From positions 1 through 32,917 of the forward strand of contig JAJXUZ010000003.1 of assembly GCA_021782355.1 (NCBI GenBank): a stretch of 32,917 nucleotides of DNA, read 5' to 3'. Positions 7,796-15,429 of this stretch are shown here, one piece after another (the first letter of the stretch is position 1; every line of letters begins with the position of its first letter). The notes below the pieces were generated by a model. That model was not told the DNA's origin. It searched no databases and saw only the letters and a program-made list of their open reading frames with translations. A program made the translations under genes and the position numbers. Origin of the DNA: Microcaldota archaeon. GTDB lineage: Archaea; Micrarchaeota; Micrarchaeia; Norongarragalinales; UBA97.

Positions 7796-8170
7796 TTACT
7801 TGAATTTAACCGTAGTTGTTTTGTTTTCTTTAATTCTATCTTTTAGTAAACCTTTAATCAAAGTAACTGGAATGGGTTCGTCCAAAGGAAACTGAATTGC
7901 TGATTTTGAAGTTTTGAATTTAAGTAATTTTTTATGATTTAATGCGATTATGGGGGGTCGAATGTATAGGCCTAGATGAGTTTTCATAAGAGCAAACCAG
8001 CATAAATTGCCCTTATCGTAAGCAGGCATACGATAACTAATACTCTCGGTAGAATTTGGAGAAACATCTTTGATTATCTTTCGAATTTCAATTAGTTTCC
8101 CTTGATGTTCTTTTGGAGCATTTGAAATGTAATCGTCTACTTCGTTTGTAGATTTGGGTGGTTTTTTCAT
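7796..8170 (-). CDS. DUF1801 (YdhG/YdeI-like) domain protein
   Basis: A 124-residue protein matching the DUF1801 family along its length. VDDYISNAPKEHQGKLIEIR near the N-terminus and ESISYRMPAYDKG in the centre are its hallmarks, followed by LGLYIRPP and a C-terminal lysine-rich end. The family has a frataxin-like alpha/beta fold; some bacterial members have been linked to iron handling, but the biochemical role is not settled. It lies 28 nt upstream of the next gene's stop and on the same strand, so it could be transcribed with the AAA ATPase. Family call is good, function unknown. Confidence 0.85.
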   Translation of the reverse strand: MKKPPKSTNEVDDYISNAPKEHQGKLIEIRKIIKDVSPNSTESISYRMPAYDKGNLCWFALMKTHLGLYIRPPIIALNHKKLLKFKTSKSAIQFPLDEPIPVTLIKGLLKDRIKENKTTTVKFK

Positions 8171-8198
8171 TTAAATTGGTCGATTAATTTAATTTATT

Positions 8199-9692
8199 CT
8201 AACAAATTATTGTGAAAAGCCAAGCAGGTAAGAAAACTATCCCGTCTTGATGAGCTAGTTTTTTACCACAAACAACTGTGCCGACATGATTGTTTCTACA
8301 AAATGCCTTTAGTGCCGGAACATCAATAATTCCGGGTTCATCTTCTTTTTTAACTTCAACTGGCATTAGCTTTCCATTAATTCTCAACACTATATCTACT
8401 TCCTTGTGCGATCGATTGTCTCGCCAGTAAGTAAGTGAAGCATTCGGAAGAACCTTAAATTGAAGCCGATATAAGTGATCGTAAATTAAAGTTTCCAGCG
8501 TTTTACCATATTCTTTTTGGTCATCAAGTAGGAGTTTATTTAGTCTGCCAATGAGTAGGTTGCGTAATGCTACGTCTGAAAGATAGATTTTGAATATATC
8601 ACTGGTCTTGTTGGACCTTAAAAATAACATAGATTGAGTTGCAAGTTGACTGCTCTTTAAATGATACAAGTATCGCTTGATAGTATCACTGTTTGCACCC
8701 GGTAAACTGTTTTTTTGTAATGAAGACAGATTAGCAGTTGTAGATGAAATCGAAGCTATGTACGAAGTCAAATTAAATAATCCGTCAGGATCACCCACTC
8801 CCTTTGCATTTATAGCATCTTCTCTGAAACCCAACCAAAAAGTATCTTTCAAGATTGCGGATACTTTTACTAAATCAGGTTCGTTCAACAAAGCAGGATA
8901 TCCACCCTTTATCATATATTCTTGAAAACATTTCTCAATTTCAAATTGCCAGAATTTCAAGTCAGAATATAATTTCACAAATAGTTCATAAACTTCTTTA
9001 GAGTCATTTTCTCTATAAGCATCGAGAATTTTTGAACGGAAAGAATTAATGTTATTTAGAATGCAGACTAGTTTAGAATCATCTCTGAATCTAAGTCTTA
9101 GTACATCAGAAAACTTCATTGGCATCATAGTATATAATTGAATTCGTCTAGCGGCCTTGGCAGCTTCATCAAGCATCCCAGAACTAGAAGAACCACTTAT
9201 GAAAAACTTAATTGGATATTTCAAATTTTGAATACCGGTAATCTGCTCCCCCCAAGATTCAACATTCTGAATTTCATCCAAAAAAACATAGATTTTAGTT
9301 TGAAGAGCAGATATATCTTCCCCTAGAACAAACTTACAGTAAGAAGATAGGAGTTCCAAAATAGACCATTTCTTCAACATTGGTTCGTCGAATATTAAAT
9401 AGATTATTCGTTTTCCATCTAGACCTTCTTCTTTGAAAGTAAACGTTTTTGGATTTGAAGGGGGGACCTCTGGAAGACCCAGAAGATTTCGCATTATCTC
9501 AAATAAAACAGTTGACTTTCCAACTCCTCGCGGTCCAATTATCAGGGTTGCTTCTTCACTATCGACAGATTTCCTAAGATAATAGTAATCTCTGCGTTTG
9601 AAAGTATGAATTTTATTAAAAGGAAATTCAGATTTTTTATACCACCAACGATTTTGTATAGATAAAAAATCAATTACAGTTTTTTCATTCAT
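8199..9692 (-). CDS. AAA-family ATPase with C-terminal DUF4143/PD-(D/E)XK-like domain
   Basis: A 497-residue protein of the archaeal/bacterial AAA_14-DUF4143 type. A Walker A GPRGVGKST is near residue 54, a Walker B-like KIYVFLDEIQ near 133, and a sensor-like FFISGSSSSG near 165. The middle section has YMIKGGYPALL, typical of these proteins. The C-terminus carries KEVDIVLRINGKLMPVEVK, the E-VD-x(n)-E-x-K pattern of a PD-(D/E)XK nuclease-like fold. Members are common, highly variable between strains and functionally uncharacterised; defence or mobile-element roles have been suggested. The ATG has TTTATATA about 26 nt upstream, so the mRNA is probably leaderless. Confidence 0.88.
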   Translation of the reverse strand: MNEKTVIDFLSIQNRWWYKKSEFPFNKIHTFKRRDYYYLRKSVDSEEATLIIGPRGVGKSTVLFEIMRNLLGLPEVPPSNPKTFTFKEEGLDGKRIIYLIFDEPMLKKWSILELLSSYCKFVLGEDISALQTKIYVFLDEIQNVESWGEQITGIQNLKYPIKFFISGSSSSGMLDEAAKAARRIQLYTMMPMKFSDVLRLRFRDDSKLVCILNNINSFRSKILDAYRENDSKEVYELFVKLYSDLKFWQFEIEKCFQEYMIKGGYPALLNEPDLVKVSAILKDTFWLGFREDAINAKGVGDPDGLFNLTSYIASISSTTANLSSLQKNSLPGANSDTIKRYLYHLKSSQLATQSMLFLRSNKTSDIFKIYLSDVALRNLLIGRLNKLLLDDQKEYGKTLETLIYDHLYRLQFKVLPNASLTYWRDNRSHKEVDIVLRINGKLMPVEVKKEDEPGIIDVPALKAFCRNNHVGTVVCGKKLAHQDGIVFLPAWLFTIIC

Positions 9693-9714
9693 AGATAAAT
9701 TTAGGGTTAAAGAG

Positions 9715-9722
9715 TATATAAA
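9715..9722 (-). promoter_or_regulatory. TATA box of the AAA ATPase gene
   Basis: TTTATATA on the minus strand is centred about 26 nt before the ATG at 9692, the spacing expected when transcription starts at or next to the start codon. Confidence 0.6.
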
Positions 9723-10045
9723 GGTTACTAATCTAAATTATCACACCTATATAAAGCTCAATAATGGTAAATTTTATTTAGAGATGATAAAAATTGTTTA
9801 TCTCCTAATAAAACGCTTGAGTGATGAATTAGACCTAATATAATTAACTACGAAGTTGTAGGGTAAATTAGTGACATATTATACTAATCATAAAATCCTA
9901 AGTACAACATAGAAAAACTGTTCTAGTGAACAAAACCCATTCAAGGAAAAGGTTTAAGAACCATTACATACATAATTTATATACCTATCTTCTATATTTC
10001 AAACGGTTTTTAGAAGTTTATCCTTAACTTTGCCCATCGGCGAAC
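9723..10045. other. Intergenic region upstream of gar1-tfb
   Basis: About 320 nt of AT-rich DNA with no credible ORF. It contains a strong plus-strand TATA box TTTATATA at 9976-9983 and a weaker TTTATCC near 10018, which is about 30 nt before the gar1 start. RUGAUGA-like boxes at about 9783 and 9822 have no matching CUGA, so I do not call C/D RNAs. Nothing else is visible. Confidence 0.45.
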
Positions 10046-10051
10046 TTGGAT

Positions 10052-10297
10052 ATGGTGAATAGAATGGGAGCAAATTTTTTTTCTTTGATTAAAGCTACAA
10101 CGAATTCGTGTTTCCTTTTTGAAAGCACCCAGCCAGTTGCCATAAGCAAACCAACTCAATTATTCTTTAATGGAAAGAAAGTTGCAATAATTAAGTCCAC
10201 AATTGGACGAGTGAATGAACCAATTTACATTGGAACAATTGATTCAAAAATAGATGCCAAAACATTGGTAGACAAAAAACTTACTACTCAAAAATAA
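10052..10297 (+). CDS. gar1: H/ACA RNP protein Gar1
   Basis: A small beta-barrel protein of the Gar1/Naf1 family. The core reads QLFFNGKKVAIIKSTIGRV, then EPIYIGTID and LVDKKL, corresponding to the family pattern KVG-x-dvfGpV..PY..V....LvGkkL. Gar1 binds Cbf5 in H/ACA guide ribonucleoproteins and promotes turnover during pseudouridylation of rRNA. It lies 13 nt upstream of tfb, a neighbourhood conserved in many archaea, which supports the call. The track starts at TTG 10046; I use the ATG two codons in, and ATG 10064 is also possible because no Shine-Dalgarno decides it. Short but complete. Confidence 0.8.
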   Translation: MVNRMGANFFSLIKATTNSCFLFESTQPVAISKPTQLFFNGKKVAIIKSTIGRVNEPIYIGTIDSKIDAKTLVDKKLTTQK

Positions 10298-10310
10298 AGG
10301 TGAAGTAAAG

Positions 10311-11216
10311 ATGTTGTATGAATGCCCTGATTGCAAAAGCAAAAATCTTAAACGAGACAATGAACGCGGCGAAATTGTTTGTAAGAACTGCGGATTAGTA
10401 GTAGAAGAGGACATGATTCAAGAAGGTCCAGAATGGAGAGCCTTTGATACTGAACAAAGAAATTCAAGAGCAAGAACCGGAGCTCCACTCAAATATATGT
10501 CTCCAAACAAAGGATTGGTAACTGAAATTGACCAATACAACAGAGATATTCGAGGAGGAAAAATTGCTCCAAGTCAACAAGCTCAATTATACAGAATGAG
10601 AAAGTGGCATAAGCGTGCAAGCATTTCAAACTCAATTGAAAGAAACTTGGCAATTGCATTAACTGAGTTGAACAGAGTAGCCTCACACTTAGGGTTGCCA
10701 GATAGCATTCGTGAGTCAGGAGCACTTTTGTACAGAAGATGCGTTGAAAAAGGATTAATCCGAGGAAGACAAATCGAAAGTGTAGTTTCTGCTGTTCTTT
10801 ATGCTATTTGCAGAATGTACGGAATTCCAAGAACCTTGGACGAAATTGCAGTAGTTGCAGAAACTCCAAAGAAAGAAATCGGAAGAACTTACAGATTGAT
10901 TACAAGAGAATTAAATCTTAAAGTTCCTTTGACCAACCCAAGATTTTACATCAACCGATTTATCACCAGCCTTAAGTTAAGCGGAGACACTCAAGAAAAA
11001 GCAGTGGAACTCTTAGACCAGGCAATTGATAAGGGATTGATTTCGGGAAGGGGTCCGATGGGAGTGGCTGCTGCAGCAGTTTACATCGCAAGCGTATTAA
11101 CTGGTGAGCGAAGAACTCAAAAGGAAGTTGCTGATGTTGCAGGAGTTACAGAAGTTACCATAAGAAACAGGTATCGGGAACTTAAGAAGGCTCTTTCGTT
11201 AAACGTAACGATCTAA
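10311..11216 (+). CDS. tfb: Transcription initiation factor B (TFB)
   Basis: A 301-residue homologue of eukaryotic TFIIB. An N-terminal zinc ribbon has cysteines 5, 8, 24 and 27 (ECPDC...CKNCG). It is followed by the B-reader region (EWRAFDTEQ) and two cyclin-like repeats, each containing a typical segment (GLIRGRQIESVVSAVLY; GLISGRGPMGVAAAAVYIAS). The C-terminal helix-turn-helix region with VTEVTIRNRYRELKK contacts the BRE upstream of the TATA box. TFB recruits RNA polymerase to TBP-bound promoters. AGGTGA precedes the ATG, and a hairpin plus T-run follows the stop. It is the second gene of the gar1-tfb operon. Confidence 0.98.
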   Translation: MLYECPDCKSKNLKRDNERGEIVCKNCGLVVEEDMIQEGPEWRAFDTEQRNSRARTGAPLKYMSPNKGLVTEIDQYNRDIRGGKIAPSQQAQLYRMRKWHKRASISNSIERNLAIALTELNRVASHLGLPDSIRESGALLYRRCVEKGLIRGRQIESVVSAVLYAICRMYGIPRTLDEIAVVAETPKKEIGRTYRLITRELNLKVPLTNPRFYINRFITSLKLSGDTQEKAVELLDQAIDKGLISGRGPMGVAAAAVYIASVLTGERRTQKEVADVAGVTEVTIRNRYRELKKALSLNVTI

Positions 11217-11228
11217 AAAACAATTAAT

Positions 11229-11262
11229 TTGCCCCATTTATTTTTTAGGGGCAAGGTTTTTT
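11229..11262 (+). terminator. Hairpin plus T6 terminator after tfb
   Basis: TTGCCCC (11229-11235) pairs with GGGGCAA (11248-11254) and is followed by GG and TTTTTT (11257-11262), an arrangement like a bacterial intrinsic terminator. The loop also holds a T6 run. It separates tfb from a convergent gene. Confidence 0.6.
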
Positions 11263-11268
11263 CTAATT

Positions 11269-11580
11269 CTAATCTCGTTTAAAAATATAGTATCTTCGAT
11301 ATAGGTCGATAAAATTCATTACTCTTGAAAAGAATGAAATTATTCCGAACAGAATAAGAATTACAATTGAAACTACTACGGCCATAAATAGAGCATAAAT
11401 GGTAAGGTCGACAAAAGAATTGCCAGTTATTCTAAAATGGGTAAGGTCGGCGTGAGATAATAAAAAGGAAACCACTCCACTTACAGCTGCTGAAACTATG
11501 ATTAAAATTAAGTCGCTGTAATTTATTTTTAAGCGATTTTCTCTTTCTGCCTTCATCCAAAGAAGTCTAAATTTTCCCAT
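11269..11580 (-). CDS. Small two-helix membrane protein, unknown function
   Basis: A 103-residue protein with a basic N-terminal region (about 1-20), a hydrophobic helix (about 24-44), a short polar loop, a second long helix (about 58-83) and a basic aromatic tail (DLYRRYYIFKRD). The charge pattern puts both ends in the cytoplasm. I recognise no family. It is convergent with tfb and lies 47 nt downstream of nreA on the same coding strand, though upstream in coordinate terms. Its hydrophobic organisation and length make it a likely real gene. Confidence 0.65.
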   Translation of the reverse strand: MGKFRLLWMKAERENRLKINYSDLILIIVSAAVSGVVSFLLSHADLTHFRITGNSFVDLTIYALFMAVVVSIVILILFGIISFFSRVMNFIDLYRRYYIFKRD

Positions 11581-11627
11581 AAAAATAGATTAATGCAAAG
11601 ACCTGTTTTTATTTTATTGTTTTTTTG

Positions 11628-12905
11628 CTAAAACCAATTAGATAGTCTTTTTTGACTTAGTATTCTGCTTTTGAAGAGATATTCATTGGGATTTCTTGAA
11701 AGTTTGCTTGATAGATGAGAAAACAAATCGGAAGAATTTGAAAATTTAATTGGTTTTGAATTTAATGCTTGGGCAACATTCTCTCGGACTTGTGCAACAC
11801 CTAAGGATACGAGATAGTCTGAATTAATTTCTCTAATTATTGTAACTTTTGCCTGCTTGTTAATTCTTAGTAAATGTTTAAGACAACTTAATCTTCCGGC
11901 ATAATAACCGCCACCTTCGCTAGTTGAATATTTTGTTCTGCCAGTAAACCCTTCATAGTCGTATTCGATTGGAACGGATTTTTCATTACCCCACGGAGTA
12001 TTTTTATCCCAAGCTTCAAATTGCTCGAACTCAAATGAACCGGGAGTTAGAATGATTTGAAAATTGTTGCCAAATGCGTAATTCGAATATAAATAAAACT
12101 CATTGAACTCGTCTAAAAGTCTGACTTGTTTTAAGAGAAGCTTGCCGACAATATCGTCAGATGCGGTTATGCTCCATTTGGTTGGAACCATTTTTGGACT
12201 TTTGCCAAGCATTCCCACACTTAAAAGTTTTTGAATGTAATAGACGTCGTGTCCTTTTTCAAGCATCAAAGATACTGCTTGATTGGTAAGAAGTTTATCT
12301 TCTTTTAATTCATCGACAATGCGCGGAATAGATGGATTGCTTGAAATTCTAAATTCATTTAGCGTTCCGCTTGGTCCGTTCGGCAATGCAACACTTGAAA
12401 AATAAATAGAAAACTTGGGTGCTTTTAAAAAATCAATTTCCAAGTCTACTGGTTTAACTGATGCTGCGGATTCTTGAATTTGCTCGGTGAATTTTCCGGG
12501 GTTTTTTACATTTACAGAATACTTACCACGAACTAGGTTGCTTCTTGATTCTATTATTTTCCAATAAGTTTGCTCGTTTTGGTTGTTTGACGAAAACCAA
12601 TTGCTTGGTTCGTTTAAAGAGGGATTGGTGTCTTGACTGACATCTACCATCGGACCAGCTAAAACATTAGGATAACCGTATTCTCCGACAAATGCACTTG
12701 GAGGAGTTGGACCAAAAATGGAATTGGAAAGTTTGTGTTCGATTTGTAAACGTGAAAGTACTTTGGCAAGTATGGGGTTAAATTCATTGATTTTAAATTG
12801 TTCATTTTTTGTTTTAATTACAAAACCATCTGATGATTTTTCAACAGTAATGTCTTTGAAAATTGAAGTAGTTGGAAAACGTAGTGAGGAATTTAACGAG
12901 GTCAT
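11628..12905 (-). CDS. nreA: NreA-family DNA repair protein with C-terminal PIP box
   Basis: A 425-residue protein of the archaeal Nre family. Hallmarks include FGPTPPSAFVGEYGYPNV, AGPMVD, KMVPTKWSITASDD and an FEQFEAWD segment. The protein ends SQKRLSNWF, matching the QxxLxxWF pattern of a PCNA-interacting (PIP) box at the extreme C-terminus, as expected for NreA. Haloarchaeal NreA takes part in repair of mitomycin C-type DNA damage together with PCNA. No N-terminal zinc-finger cysteines are seen, which argues for NreA rather than NreB. It faces away from the histone gene across a structured intergenic region. Family assignment is strong; the biochemical activity remains open in the family. 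Confidence 0.9.
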   Translation of the reverse strand: MTSLNSSLRFPTTSIFKDITVEKSSDGFVIKTKNEQFKINEFNPILAKVLSRLQIEHKLSNSIFGPTPPSAFVGEYGYPNVLAGPMVDVSQDTNPSLNEPSNWFSSNNQNEQTYWKIIESRSNLVRGKYSVNVKNPGKFTEQIQESAASVKPVDLEIDFLKAPKFSIYFSSVALPNGPSGTLNEFRISSNPSIPRIVDELKEDKLLTNQAVSLMLEKGHDVYYIQKLLSVGMLGKSPKMVPTKWSITASDDIVGKLLLKQVRLLDEFNEFYLYSNYAFGNNFQIILTPGSFEFEQFEAWDKNTPWGNEKSVPIEYDYEGFTGRTKYSTSEGGGYYAGRLSCLKHLLRINKQAKVTIIREINSDYLVSLGVAQVRENVAQALNSKPIKFSNSSDLFSHLSSKLSRNPNEYLFKSRILSQKRLSNWF

Positions 12906-12974
12906 TGTTACTAATATAATTTAGATTGGTTTAATTTAATGAGTTTTGAATATAAAATTCAAAAAATTCGATAA

Positions 12975-12986
12975 TTTAAATTAAAT
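12975..12986 (+). promoter_or_regulatory. TATA-like element before the 57-nt hairpin
   Basis: TTTAAATTAAAT is centred about 30 nt upstream of the first paired base of the hairpin at 13011, the correct distance for a start site at its 5' edge. The surroundings are very AT-rich, so chance is possible. Confidence 0.35.
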
Positions 12987-13010
12987 TTGGTTGATGTTAA
13001 AATAAAATTT

Positions 13011-13067
13011 GACACCCCAGACTTCCGTTATTCATAGAGGGAGAAACGAATAACGGAACAGGGGGTC
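13011..13067 (+). ncRNA. Candidate small structured RNA (two-part stem-loop)
   Basis: A perfect 11-bp stem TTCCGTTATTC/GAATAACGGAA (13023-13033 with 13048-13058) carries a 14-nt purine-rich loop. Below it, across an asymmetric AGAC/CA internal loop, GACACCCC pairs with GGGGGTC. This is much more GC-rich than its surroundings. A TATA-like box lies about 30 nt upstream and a T5 run lies at about 13099-13103. It sits between the divergent nreA and histone genes and is in no ORF. It matches no RNA family that I recognise; the orientation is chosen from the TATA-like box. It could instead be a DNA-level palindrome. Confidence 0.4.
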
Positions 13068-13087
13068 GTTAGTGGAAGAACAAGCAA

Positions 13088-13095
13088 TTTATATG
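13088..13095 (+). promoter_or_regulatory. Probable TATA box of the histone transcript
   Basis: TTTATATG lies about 160 nt before the histone coding region on the same strand. Used as a promoter it would start transcription near 13118-13122 or slightly earlier and give a leader of about 135-150 nt. Confidence 0.4.
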
Positions 13096-13105
13096 ATGTT
13101 TTTGA

Positions 13106-13219
13106 TTTACTGTATTTCAAAAGAAATTTGAAATAGTAAACTAATGGGGATTGGTTTACTAAAGTTGTTTTAATTTTCTTTTGAGTTTTGTGTGTGAGTA
13201 TTGGTTTGTTTAGACCAAT
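13106..13219 (+). promoter_or_regulatory. Histone upstream region with alternative hairpins
   Basis: TTTACTGTATTTCAAA (13106-13121) pairs with TTTGAAATAGTAAA (13127-13140), giving 14 bp with a 2-nt bulge. The overlapping segment TAGTAAACTAAT (13134-13145) can instead pair with ATTGGTTTACTA (13150-13161) in a 12-bp stem capped by GGGG. The two stems share 13134-13140 and exclude each other. A third small stem, ATTGGT/ACCAAT, lies at 13200-13219. This is the layout of a switch-like leader or of multiple operator half-sites. Confidence 0.45.
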
Positions 13220-13270
13220 GAAATTTTTGTTTAGCGTATAGCATAACTGTTAATGGGGAGGGATGTAAAT

Positions 13271-13507
13271 TTGAAAAAGGGGGTCTTTTCACTTTTCGAT
13301 ATGGATGATTTGATTCGCGATGCTGGAGCACAAAGAGTAAGTGAATGCGCAAGCGCGAAGCTGGGAGAAATTCTAGAGGACCAGGGAGAACTTTTGGTTT
13401 TTCAAGCAAAAATTATCGCTCGTCACGCTGGAAGAAACTCAATAAATGGAAGTGATGTTCGCTTGGCAGCAAGTTTTCTAAGAGAAACAAAAACTCAAAC
13501 TAGTTGA
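13271..13507 (+). CDS. Archaeal histone
   Basis: A histone-fold protein of about 78 residues. LIRDAGAQRVSE, LGEILEDQGELLVFQAKIIARHAGR and INGSDVRLAA correspond to helix 1, the long central helix and the loop 2/helix 3 of HMfB-type histones. Such proteins dimerise and wrap DNA. The track starts at ATG 13253, but GGGGAGGGA directly overlaps that ATG and lies 9 nt before TTG 13271, which gives an N-terminus of normal length. I therefore prefer the TTG. The C-terminal tail is short. The stop is 3 nt from the convergent DHH gene. Regulation through the structured upstream region is possible. Confidence 0.93.
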   Translation: MKKGVFSLFDMDDLIRDAGAQRVSECASAKLGEILEDQGELLVFQAKIIARHAGRNSINGSDVRLAASFLRETKTQTS

Positions 13508-13510
13508 AAA

Positions 13511-15013
13511 TTATTTAGTTGATGATTGTTTTTCGATTATTGAAGCTAAAGACTTAAGAAATTCGTTTTGGGTGCCTTGGGCAATTGTAGCACCTGCTGC
13601 AACCTTATGCCCTCCACCCACTCCACCTACTAATTTTGAAGACTCTCTCATTGCAAAATCTAAATTGATTCCCAGTTCTAAGAGAGTTTTGTTTGCACGG
13701 CTGGAAACTTTAATCATACCTGCTGAATCTTCGGATAATCCGATAATGGGTTTGATTAATGGCAGGGTTTTTGAAGCAATGATTGCGCCGATTACTGAAC
13801 CAATTGAATAGTCTGCTATGCTTCCTCGTGCATCAACTAAGTAAAAAGCACCGTAATCATCACAATGATGGCGTGCGAAATTAATTGACTCAAAAATTGT
13901 TTGATAGTATTCAGAAAGAATTTGTTTTGCTTTAATCAATGCAGATTGGTCATTTTTACATAATGATAATGCAATGTCGGGTTGGTTTGTTCTTCCGCAG
14001 GCATTTAATAGTAAGGAAAGTTCGCCAACATCATCAATGGTGGAAAACGAAGAAGAGTTAATAATCCGATAATTTGGACCAATTAATTGTTTAACTGACT
14101 CTTCTTCCATTCCGTTTTCAAGGCAATAGTTGATTAATCCAATTGAAAATTGTTCTCTTGCCGAATCAGATAGTGAAAGGTAAGTGAACTGATGTGGGTT
14201 TTCTTCTAATTGACAATTAAGAAGCTGGCAAGCAAGGTTTGCACTGGCAGTCAAGTCGGAGAAGATGTTGATTATGGGTGGTTGTTGACAATAGGCCAAA
14301 AATCTTACAATGTCCTGGGATTTTCCTGCAATTCTTAAATCGTTGGTAAGTTTAATTTTATTTGAATTTATTGCAAGTTCTAATACCTTAAGGTTGATGT
14401 CTTTAAACGAACCGCTTAAATCCTGCATGTCTCCAACCGCACCGGCTAAAGCTATTGGGATTAAGTCGATGTTGGTGGAAATTAATGATGAATCTTCTGA
14501 CATTGAATTAAATGCGCAGAAGCAGGTGGTGGCGGCACTTGCGCTTATTCCTCCATCAAAGCCATTTAAACAGCAATTTGTTTGAGAAAATAGTTTTGAG
14601 TCTATTTCAAATTGCTTTTGACTTGGAACGTGGTGATCTAAAATTGCCACCTTTAAACCAGCATCAATTAATTCTGATTTTACAAATTCAATTTGTCCGC
14701 TTCCAAAATCAGTTAGAATAATCTCTCTTGGTTGGTTTTCGCTAAGAGCCAAGTTTTTTAAATCGGTGCAGGCATTTAAGTCAAATTTACTTTTCATTAT
14801 CGTAGTGTGGACAATATTGTTCCTGCTCAATGCAATTGAAACAATGGAACCGGCAGCTATGCCGTCAGCATCATAATGATGGGCGACAATGGGCCATTTA
14901 AAGTTTTGAAGAATCCAACTGCCCGTTTTATTTGCAGATTTAAAAAAATCATCAATAAAATTGTTAGTTTTTGTAGATGACTTGGAATTGAGTTTTTTCA
15001 AAATATTCGCCAA
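13511..15013 (-). CDS. Archaeal RecJ-like DHH-family phosphoesterase/nuclease
   Basis: A 500-residue protein with the N-terminal DHH module: HHYDADGIAAG (motif I), LTDFGSGQ (motif II), LDHHVPSQ (the DHH motif III) and AGAVGDMQDL (motif IV). The C-terminal DHHA1 domain has VGGGHKVAAGATI, the glycine/histidine substrate-binding motif. Archaeal proteins of this type include the GINS-associated nuclease GAN and other RecJ homologues. They degrade single-stranded DNA or RNA 5' to 3' with Mn or Mg and serve in replication, repair or RNA turnover. The metal-binding aspartates and histidines appear intact. Whether this copy is the replisome-bound GAN cannot be told from sequence alone. Confidence 0.9.
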   Translation of the reverse strand: MANILKKLNSKSSTKTNNFIDDFFKSANKTGSWILQNFKWPIVAHHYDADGIAAGSIVSIALSRNNIVHTTIMKSKFDLNACTDLKNLALSENQPREIILTDFGSGQIEFVKSELIDAGLKVAILDHHVPSQKQFEIDSKLFSQTNCCLNGFDGGISASAATTCFCAFNSMSEDSSLISTNIDLIPIALAGAVGDMQDLSGSFKDINLKVLELAINSNKIKLTNDLRIAGKSQDIVRFLAYCQQPPIINIFSDLTASANLACQLLNCQLEENPHQFTYLSLSDSAREQFSIGLINYCLENGMEEESVKQLIGPNYRIINSSSFSTIDDVGELSLLLNACGRTNQPDIALSLCKNDQSALIKAKQILSEYYQTIFESINFARHHCDDYGAFYLVDARGSIADYSIGSVIGAIIASKTLPLIKPIIGLSEDSAGMIKVSSRANKTLLELGINLDFAMRESSKLVGGVGGGHKVAAGATIAQGTQNEFLKSLASIIEKQSSTK

Positions 15014-15153
15014 TTTTGTAGTTTTTTTTAAATTTTTACTAAAGCAGTAGTGATTGCAAACAAATTAAAACCATTACAATACTCAATAATATCTAATAAA
15101 ATTCCTTATCGACAGATTTTAATTGATAATTTAGACTCTGTGGTGAAAAACTT

Positions 15154-15366
15154 ATGACTAAAAAAGAAAGCGATAACACTTCAGTTTCAAATAAATTTGA
15201 AAAAGCAAGGATTATTGGAGCTAGAGCTTTACAATTGGCAATGGGCGCACCACCACTAGTAAACGACGTTGGCACCATTAATGCTGTAGTTCTTGCAAAT
15301 ATTGAATACGAAAAACTAGTAATTCCATTAAAAGTAGTCAGAAGCGCAAAAGTACTAGCAGGATAA
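15154..15366 (+). CDS. rpoK: RNA polymerase subunit K (Rpo6, omega/RPB6 homologue)
   Basis: A 70-residue protein. KFEKARIIGARALQLAMGAP is the signature of archaeal Rpo6/RpoK, and it is followed by EYEKLVIPLKVVRSAK, the C-terminal strand and helix. The subunit clamps the largest RNA polymerase subunit and assists assembly. GGTG precedes the ATG. Normal archaeal RpoK proteins are 55-95 residues, so this is complete, with a charged N-terminal extension of about 12 residues. It is followed 63 nt later by the RqcH-like gene, which has its own TATA box. Confidence 0.95.
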   Translation: MTKKESDNTSVSNKFEKARIIGARALQLAMGAPPLVNDVGTINAVVLANIEYEKLVIPLKVVRSAKVLAG

Positions 15367-15429
15367 TCTTGCTTTAGAATGTTTGCAAATCAGATTATAT
15401 GGTGTGGAAATGTTTGGGCGCTATTATAA

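Noticed and set aside
9775-9880. C-box-like RUGAUGA sequences suggesting a C/D guide RNA
   Set aside because: No CUGA D-box at a suitable distance and no terminal stem.
10489-10725. 78-codon minus-strand ORF
   Set aside because: Antisense to the tfb coding region, which is complete.
13170-13409. 79-codon minus-strand ORF
   Set aside because: Lies opposite the histone gene and its leader, has a skewed His/Pro/Leu composition and no start signals.
14310-14585. 91-codon plus-strand ORF
   Set aside because: Antisense to the DHH-family gene, whose motifs are intact.
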